A stretch of 64,000 nt of DNA from Lewinellaceae bacterium (lineage in GTDB: Bacteria > Bacteroidota > Bacteroidia > Chitinophagales > Saprospiraceae): NCBI GenBank assembly GCA_020636045.1, contig JACJYP010000005.1:186001-250000 (forward strand). Reading direction: 5' to 3'. Each line of letters opens with the position of its first letter. The stretch's first letter is position 1. The notes under the pieces were generated by a model. The model had not been told where the DNA came from, ran no database searches, and saw nothing but the letters and a program-made list of their open reading frames with translations. This document shows positions 62,183 through 64,000 of the stretch, piece after piece. Position numbers and translations under genes: made by a program.

Positions 62183-63502
62183 TTATAGCGCTTTTGCTTC
62201 ATTGCAAAACGAGCATTCAAGATAAAGGTTGGCCGTGAATGCCTTTCTGATGAGGGTCCTGCCGTCGGAAACTTTCCCGCTTTTGGCCTTTATCAATCCT
62301 TCCAGGCATATCAGTTCAGGATTCCGGGAATGGGTGCGCATGGCTTTTTGCAGATGCTCGCCGGCAAGTTTTATGTTCCCGCTATGGTAGTAAATAGTGG
62401 CGAGCGAGCGATTGACGTCGATGTTGTCTGGCCGTGTCCTGTATTCCGTCAGGGCATATTCCAGTGCTTTTTGAGGGTCTCCAAGCAGATCGAGATAAAC
62501 ACGGGCGTATTCAAGTCCCATCATGTGCCCTGATTGCTCGTCGTCCGCCAGCATGGCGAGGATTTCTTTTGTCAGGGCTCCCGAACCTTTCGCATTGCCT
62601 TTCTCTTTTTCCCATTTTGCTTTTTCTACAAAAAATCCAACTTCCGGAATGAGCGCACAGGCCTGATCCATTAGGCGATCTGCTTCAGCCTGACGGCCCT
62701 GAAGGGCTTCGAGGCCGGCCATGGCTGCGATGGCGAAGGGATAGTTCGGGCGGGCAGATAATGCCAGTTGAAACTGCAACCGGGCGCTGTCGATCATCCC
62801 GTAACGAAGGTACAATTGCCCGAGGTTCAGCCTCGCCCATTCCGTTTGCTCCATACCCGGATAGCCGGCTGAAACAGCCAGTTTCATGGCATCGATAGCG
62901 CCCGTCACCTGCCCGTAAATTTCCCGCAAGTAGGAAATGCGGCTGTATGAACGGATATCAGGGCGAATAGATACCATTTTGTCCGCCATTTCAACGGCCT
63001 GTTCGTAATGGCCGAGTTCGACATTTGCGTCGACCAGTACGCCATATATGCTCGCTTCATTCGGATTGATCTGCACCGCTTCTGTAGCGGTTGCGCGGGC
63101 CGCTTCGAACTGGTGCAGGGACATTTGTACGGATGCCTTGTCGACAAGTGCCCTGTATTTTTGGGCGGGGTTGGGCTTTTCGGTCACAACGGTTTCCAAA
63201 AGGGTCAGTATGCCGGGATAATAGTGACCGTGTTCCCCGGAAATGCGGGCTTCCTGCATGAGTAATTCAGCCAGGTTCAGGCGGGCATTCAGGTCGTTAG
63301 GATCGGCACGAACTTTCGAAACGAGTTCCCGGTACATCGACTGTATTTGCGCCAGTTCGCCGTCGGGCCCGATACCCGCAGACCGTTCAAGCAAGGCCGG
63401 GATCGCCACATCGGTTTCTGTTTGAGGAGGGGTGTCCTGACATTGCCAGGTCAAAACACCGGATGCCAGCATGATCAGTGCATATAGGAGTACGTTTTTC
63501 AT
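62183..63502 (-). CDS. Exported TPR-repeat protein
   Basis: The ATG at 63502 (MKNVLLYALIMLASGVLTWQC) gives 439 residues; longer in-frame starts would pass through the terminator upstream. The signal may be lipoprotein-like with an unusual site (LTWQC). The mature part contains tandem TPR-like helical pairs from about residue 65 to 420, for example NDLNARLNLAELLMQEARIS, NEASIYGVLVDANVELGHYE, WARLNLGQLYLRYGMIDSAR and RSLATIYYHSGNIKLAGEHL. It ends near a Cys pair (LECSFCNEAKAL). TPRs serve protein binding. It lies 48 nt before a TonB-dependent receptor gene in the same direction, suggesting they work together. Confidence 0.85.
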   Translation of the reverse strand: MKNVLLYALIMLASGVLTWQCQDTPPQTETDVAIPALLERSAGIGPDGELAQIQSMYRELVSKVRADPNDLNARLNLAELLMQEARISGEHGHYYPGILTLLETVVTEKPNPAQKYRALVDKASVQMSLHQFEAARATATEAVQINPNEASIYGVLVDANVELGHYEQAVEMADKMVSIRPDIRSYSRISYLREIYGQVTGAIDAMKLAVSAGYPGMEQTEWARLNLGQLYLRYGMIDSARLQFQLALSARPNYPFAIAAMAGLEALQGRQAEADRLMDQACALIPEVGFFVEKAKWEKEKGNAKGSGALTKEILAMLADDEQSGHMMGLEYARVYLDLLGDPQKALEYALTEYRTRPDNIDVNRSLATIYYHSGNIKLAGEHLQKAMRTHSRNPELICLEGLIKAKSGKVSDGRTLIRKAFTANLYLECSFCNEAKAL

Positions 63503-63524
63503 GTTTTTGAATATTTGAAATGAG

Positions 63525-63566
63525 AAAAAGGCACGCCTGCCCGACTGCGGTCGCAGCAGGCGTGCC
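63525..63566 (-). terminator. Rho-independent terminator of the right-edge T9SS cargo gene
   Basis: Perfect 11-bp arms (63530-63540 and 63556-63566), with an inner 4-bp stem, are followed on the minus strand by TTTTT. It lies 32 nt after the stop of the cargo gene and ends that transcript before the TPR gene. Confidence 0.85.
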
Positions 63567-63597
63567 GGTAGTTTGGAGCAACTTTTGAGCAGTTTGA

Positions 63598-64000
63598 TCA
63601 GTTGGATTTTGTCATCCGAAGCGTCTGACGGACGCTGCCACCAAGCGTGATCGTCGCATAATAGGTGCCCGCGGGTAATCCCGCGGCTTTCCACGCGGTC
63701 TGGTATTCACCTTCCGGTAAAGTCTCGTTAAAGATCGTCTCTAAGTATTTCCCGTTTCCGTCGAACACCATGATCGCAACCTGACCCTTGCTGCGAAGCC
63801 GGTATTTCAAAGTAGTAGCGTCGGTGAAAGGGTTGGGGAAATTGACGGCAAACACCTCCGGCGCATTCAGACCCGTGACGCCCGTAGTGGTAGGCGGGAG
63901 TATCTCGGGCTGGGTGTAGTCCTTCTTTTCTCCGGAGCAGATGCCGGTCCCCGACCAGGGCGTTTGCACATAGGGGAACGCAACCTTGAACGTAGTATCG
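63598..64000 (-). CDS. C-terminal part of a T9SS-sorted secreted protein (partial)
   Basis: The frame is open to the right edge, so the gene continues beyond the window and its start is not seen; the visible part is 133 codons. The sequence shows a short loop region (PYVQTPWSGTGICSG) and a linker, then a T9SS-type end: FAVNFPNPFTDATTLKYRL, ATVMVFD-like AIMVFDGNGKYLETIF, LPAGTYYATITL and a final RQTLRMTKSN. Only the sorting domain can be identified; the function of the rest is unknown. Confidence 0.85.
   Translation of the reverse strand, partial: DTTFKVAFPYVQTPWSGTGICSGEKKDYTQPEILPPTTTGVTGLNAPEVFAVNFPNPFTDATTLKYRLRSKGQVAIMVFDGNGKYLETIFNETLPEGEYQTAWKAAGLPAGTYYATITLGGSVRQTLRMTKSN

Noticed and set aside
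1..64000. Search by eye for tRNA, rRNA, CRISPR arrays, transposases and prophage blocks
   Set aside because: No cloverleaf-like gene, repeat-spacer array or integrase/transposase coding sequence was recognised; the tail-tube gene alone does not make a prophage.

Overview
The window looks like the chromosome of a free-living or environmental Bacteroidota bacterium, most likely of the Saprospiria/Chitinophagia side of the phylum. The evidence is indirect but consistent. Six secreted proteins end in type IX secretion (T9SS) sorting domains. Several upstream regions carry the phylum-type promoter core (TTG, about 19 nt, TAnnTTTG). ECF sigma factors are paired with membrane partners of Bacteroidota type. 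Shine-Dalgarno signals are weak, and TonB-dependent receptor, LytS-type kinase and FdhF/MobA/FdhD families occur in forms typical of the group. By eye the GC content is moderate, a little above half. No tRNA, rRNA, CRISPR array, transposase or prophage block was recognised.

Layout. 1-1.5 kb: the start of a ClC chloride channel/exchanger and an isolated phage-type tail-tube protein. 1.7-8.3 kb: a T9SS-sorted propeller-like protein, a large sortilin/BNR-repeat protein, and a NYN-nuclease/cold-shock fusion. 8.3-16.1 kb: two ECF sigma modules flanking a GH31 glucosidase that overlaps a LytS-type kinase. 16.2-18.9 kb: an LVIVD-repeat lipoprotein and tyrS. 19.2-23.2 kb: a LolE/FtsX-like permease coupled to a putative HExxH protein, then a third ECF sigma module. 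23.5-26.4 kb: two small CxxxCH-motif exported proteins, hemE, and a rhodanese-like protein lacking its cysteine. 26.6-31.6 kb: thiolase, a polytopic membrane protein, Pgi, and a PGI/PMI-type isomerase. 31.7-41.3 kb: a lipoprotein, a lamin-tail surface protein, M61 and M1 peptidases, and an FG-GAP/UnbV protein. 41.4-47.9 kb: a membrane-anchored AraC regulator followed by a molybdenum/formate-dehydrogenase-type block (membrane protein, mobA, fdhD, small protein, FdhF/YdeP-like oxidoreductase). 48.6-56.6 kb: a metzincin protease with three FN3 domains, a class IV aminotransferase, a biotin carboxylase, and a large GH-like surface protein. 57-64 kb: an ABC-2 exporter pair, a TonB-dependent receptor, a TPR protein, and the C-terminus of another T9SS cargo.

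How the genes fit together. The common theme is the cell envelope and extracellular degradation: secreted peptidases, glycosidase-like proteins and adhesin-like repeat proteins, with regulation by sigma/anti-sigma-like pairs and a membrane-anchored AraC protein. The most unusual pattern is the set of three ECF sigma genes, each coupled to a protein with a short cytosolic Trp-containing helix and one membrane span. In two of the three, a long linker and an outer-membrane-barrel-like C-terminus follow in the same polypeptide. These could be envelope-spanning sensors, and they are my best candidate for a poorly described system here. All identifications come from reading motifs; no database search was run.
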